Shown piece after piece: positions 61,699 through 64,000 of a DNA stretch of 64,000 nt (positions within the stretch are counted from its first letter, which is position 1; each line of letters begins with the position of its first letter). This DNA is from Manganitrophus sp963718695. GTDB taxonomy: Bacteria > Nitrospirota > Nitrospiria > SBBL01 > Manganitrophaceae. Location of the stretch: the NCBI GenBank assembly GCA_963718695.1, contig OY970371.1, forward strand, positions 930,001 to 994,000, read 5' to 3'. The position numbers and the translations under genes were made by a program. The notes below the pieces were generated by a model, which was not told the DNA's origin, made no database searches, and saw only the letters and a list, made by a program, of their open reading frames with translations.

Positions 61699-63888
61699 TT
61701 AGGTTGGGTCCTTCTTGACGAGGATTTCTCTCGGTTTTCCGCCCGAGGCCGGACCGATCACTCCGTCTTCTTCCATCATCTCGATCATCCGGGCGGCGCG
61801 GGGGTATCCGACGCGCATCCGGCGCTGAATAAAAGAGGCGGAGGCCTGTCCGGTGGTGATCACCAGTTCGCGCGCCTGCTCATAGAGATCATCGCGCTCG
61901 CTCAAGGAAGATTCCTCTTGAGCGGGACTCTCTTCGGAGAAGGACGTTTCATATTGGGGAGAAGCCTGTTCTTTTACAAAGGTGGTGACCTTCTTAATTT
62001 CTTCTTCAGACACATAGGAGCCGTGAACGCGGGTCAGCTTCCCGGTTCCGGCCGACAGATAGAGCATGTCTCCTTTGCCGAGCAGCTGCTCGGCCCCGTT
62101 GGCATCGAGGATGGTTCTGGAGTCGGTCTTGGAAGAGACGCAAAAGGCGATTCGCGCCGGGAAGTTGGCTTTGATCACGCCGGTGATGACATCCACGGAG
62201 GGGCGCTGCGTGGCAAGGATCAGATGGATGCCGGCGGCGCGGGCCATCTGCGCCAGACGGGTAATGGAGTCCTCCACATCGCGCGGGGCCACCATCATCA
62301 GATCGGCGAGCTCATCGATGAGAATCACGATATAGGGGAGGTGGCCATGTTCCAGTTGGGGTTTTCCGTTCGGAGCCGCTTCCTCGGTTTTCGGGGGAGG
62401 GGGAGGACTGTTCTTCAAGAGCTTGTTGTAAGCCTCGATGTTCCGCACCCCTTTCTCCGCGAGGAGCTGATAGCGACGCTGCATCTCGGCCACCATCTTT
62501 CGGAGCGCATCGGAGGCGGCTTTGGCCCGGACGATGACCGGCGCGACCAGGTGGGGGATCCCGTCATAAAGCGAAAATTCCAGCATCTTCGGGTCGATCA
62601 TCAGCATCTTCACTTCGGAAGGGGTCCCGGAGTAGAGGAGCGAGAGGATCATTCCGTTTAACCCGACGCTCTTCCCGGAGCCGGTCGAGCCGGCGATCAG
62701 CAGATGCGGCATCGTGGCCAGGTCGGCTGAAACCGGATTTCCGAAGATATCTTTGCCGAGGGCGAGCCGAAGCTTGGAGCCGATCTGGTTGAAAGTGGGC
62801 GAAGAGAGGATCTCCTTGAGTGAGACTTCTTCGCGGAGGATGTTTGGAATCTCGATTCCGACGGTTGATTTTCCCGGAAGGGGGGCGACGATCCGGACCT
62901 GGGTGGCCTTCATTGCCAGGGCGAGGTCGTCCGACAAATTGGTGATCCGGTTCAGCTTGATTCCGGGGGCCGGCTCGAACTCGAACATCGTCACGACCGG
63001 TCCGGGATGAACCTGCGTGACCTTCCCCTCTACGTCAAAATCGAGCAGCTTTCTCTCCAGTATGCGCGACTGGGCGACCCACTCTTCTTCGGTCATCCGC
63101 TTGGACATTCCGGACGGGTCCGACAATAAGGAGAGGGGCGGAAGCCGGTAGTCGCCCTCGTCGGGGCGCGCGAAAGAAAACGCTTCTTGTTGGGGAGGAA
63201 GGGTGATCTTCGGCGGGGGGGGCTCGATGGCCGGCGTCCGGGCGATCTCCGGTTCTTTGGAGGAGGCGGGCGGTGCCGCGGCCCGTCGCTTCTTTTTGCT
63301 CTGCCGGATCACAATCTGCTCCAAGAGCGATTGCCGGACCTCCAAGAAGCGCTCCTGCAATCGGCTCAATGCCGCGCGGGGGGAAAAAGGCGAGATCAAC
63401 ATCCATCCCACGAGGAAGAGAAAGAAGAGGATAATATGGCTTCCAACGGAAGCAAAGTAGTCCAGGAAAAAACGCGAGAGAATCCGTCCGATCAGCCCTC
63501 CCTTCAGGTTCGGAGAGGTGATTGAATTCGATCCGCCCCATTCCAATTCGGCCAACGAGGAGAGGGTTAGCAGCAGGAGGGCCGATCCGGCCAGACCCTG
63601 CTTGGTCAAGGGGCTGCGTCCTTCTCTGAAGAACCGGACGCCGATCATAACTGAGAAAATCGGAAAGAGATACGAGGAGATTCCGAACAACTGGAAAAAG
63701 AGATCGGAAAGGTTGGCGCCGACCCGTCCGATTGCATTTTGTACTTTTGGATCGGATGAAATGGTCGAGAACGAGAGATCATCGGCGTGATAGGTCAAGA
63801 GACTGATGCCGAGAAGAAGGCCAAGGACGATCAGGAGAATGCCGACAATCTCATCGGTGTAGCCGTTGTGGGATTTGCTGGAGGCCAT
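61699..63888 (-). CDS. ftsK: DNA translocase FtsK/SpoIIIE
   Basis: A 729-residue ATPase that pumps DNA through the division septum. Four transmembrane helices occupy about residues 10-160, then a proline-rich linker of about 100 residues (short compared with E. coli). The motor has Walker A AGSTGSGKSVGLN, Walker B VILIDELADLMM and IHLILATQRPSVDVITG. The C-terminal gamma domain (about 665-725) includes GQASASFIQRRMRVGYPRAARM, which recognises KOPS-type sites. The start ATG 63888 is chosen because the longer frame starts inside a palindromic repeat. Confidence 0.95.
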   Translation of the reverse strand: MASSKSHNGYTDEIVGILLIVLGLLLGISLLTYHADDLSFSTISSDPKVQNAIGRVGANLSDLFFQLFGISSYLFPIFSVMIGVRFFREGRSPLTKQGLAGSALLLLTLSSLAELEWGGSNSITSPNLKGGLIGRILSRFFLDYFASVGSHIILFFLFLVGWMLISPFSPRAALSRLQERFLEVRQSLLEQIVIRQSKKKRRAAAPPASSKEPEIARTPAIEPPPPKITLPPQQEAFSFARPDEGDYRLPPLSLLSDPSGMSKRMTEEEWVAQSRILERKLLDFDVEGKVTQVHPGPVVTMFEFEPAPGIKLNRITNLSDDLALAMKATQVRIVAPLPGKSTVGIEIPNILREEVSLKEILSSPTFNQIGSKLRLALGKDIFGNPVSADLATMPHLLIAGSTGSGKSVGLNGMILSLLYSGTPSEVKMLMIDPKMLEFSLYDGIPHLVAPVIVRAKAASDALRKMVAEMQRRYQLLAEKGVRNIEAYNKLLKNSPPPPPKTEEAAPNGKPQLEHGHLPYIVILIDELADLMMVAPRDVEDSITRLAQMARAAGIHLILATQRPSVDVITGVIKANFPARIAFCVSSKTDSRTILDANGAEQLLGKGDMLYLSAGTGKLTRVHGSYVSEEEIKKVTTFVKEQASPQYETSFSEESPAQEESSLSERDDLYEQARELVITTGQASASFIQRRMRVGYPRAARMIEMMEEDGVIGPASGGKPREILVKKDPT

Positions 63889-63901
63889 GATCGTTTGTCC
63901 C

Positions 63902-63971
63902 GTAGGGGCGTGATTGATCACGCCCTGGTATTCGATGCGTGGGAGAGGGCGCGATCAATTGCGCCCCTACA
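63902..63971. repeat. Two-hairpin GTAGGGGC-type palindromic repeat
   Basis: The left hairpin pairs GGGCGTGAT with ATCACGCCC; the right pairs GGGCGC with GCGCCC. The element is bounded by GTAGGGGC and GCCCCTAC, like 10018-10080. It lies just upstream of ftsK. Confidence 0.8.
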
Positions 63972-64000
63972 GAATATTCAAATCACGATGACATTGGGAA

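Noticed and set aside
1..64000. CRISPR array, despite a CARF-HEPN gene
   Set aside because: No regularly spaced direct repeats were seen. The palindromic elements are isolated copies with variable arms.
1..64000. tRNA or rRNA genes
   Set aside because: No cloverleaf or rRNA-like stretch was noticed in the intergenic regions; a proper scan was not possible here.

Overview
The window is a chromosomal segment of a Gram-negative, respiratory bacterium. LolA, a LolD-type ABC transporter, several lipoproteins, a type IV pilin and a cbb3-type oxidase all point to a diderm with oxygen respiration. Protein styles (CUAEP/CCAEP-tail radical SAM, DUF6982, FtsK next to LolA, CcoN-CcoO fusion, rich c-di-GMP and two-component signalling, GC-rich codon use) fit Nitrospirota, perhaps a relative of the Manganitrophus/Troglogloea group. 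That placement is inference. I saw no rRNA, tRNA, CRISPR array, insertion sequence or phage module.

Layout. 1-9.1 kb: a glycolate/D-lactate oxidase-type FAD/Fe-S protein cut by the window edge, a DCC protein, a 7TM-PAS protein without a kinase, two exported proteins, aldehyde dehydrogenase plus pyruvate kinase, and a zinc-ribbon gene that seems to start at ATC. 9.1-20.7 kb: cold-shock protein, CBS protein, an Att-type ABC transporter operon whose permease is split at a poly-C run, a subtilase, an AbiGi-like protein, small exported and membrane proteins, DUF169, and a Rossmann-GGDEF-EAL protein. 20.8-31.6 kb: CCAEP-tail radical SAM enzyme, a large PKD/CFI-box subtilase, secreted proteins, an aldolase/dehydrogenase fusion and an NTase/HEPN pair. 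31-42 kb: an Nramp-like transporter flanked by two cupredoxin-like proteins, an epimerase, an MBL-fold hydrolase, an SNase-like protein, and a CARF-HEPN CRISPR-type ribonuclease interrupted by an in-frame TAA. 42-46.4 kb: a pilin with a sigma-54 promoter, then a cbb3 oxidase operon in which CcoN, CcoO and a diheme cytochrome are one polypeptide. 46.4-64 kb: DUF362, a baeRF release-factor-like protein, a TPR lipoprotein, transaldolase-like aldolase, glycerate kinase, a KaiC-histidine kinase cluster, YajQ, a 1267-residue hybrid kinase with a response regulator, LolA and FtsK.

Common themes. Signalling dominates: one KaiC-type protein, three histidine kinases, one stand-alone receiver, a GGDEF-EAL protein, a degenerate GGDEF domain and a YajQ protein. 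Defence-type genes (AbiGi-like, NTase/HEPN, CARF-HEPN, SNase-like) are scattered rather than forming one island, and some look incomplete. At least five intergenic palindromic elements share GTAGGGGC/GCCCCTAC-type ends with variable arms. One lies inside the signal-peptide codons of the AttH-like gene and one supplies a stop codon. The most distinctive observations are the interrupted CARF-HEPN gene, the three-part oxidase fusion, the ATC-start zinc ribbon, and the cupredoxin/Nramp-like cluster.
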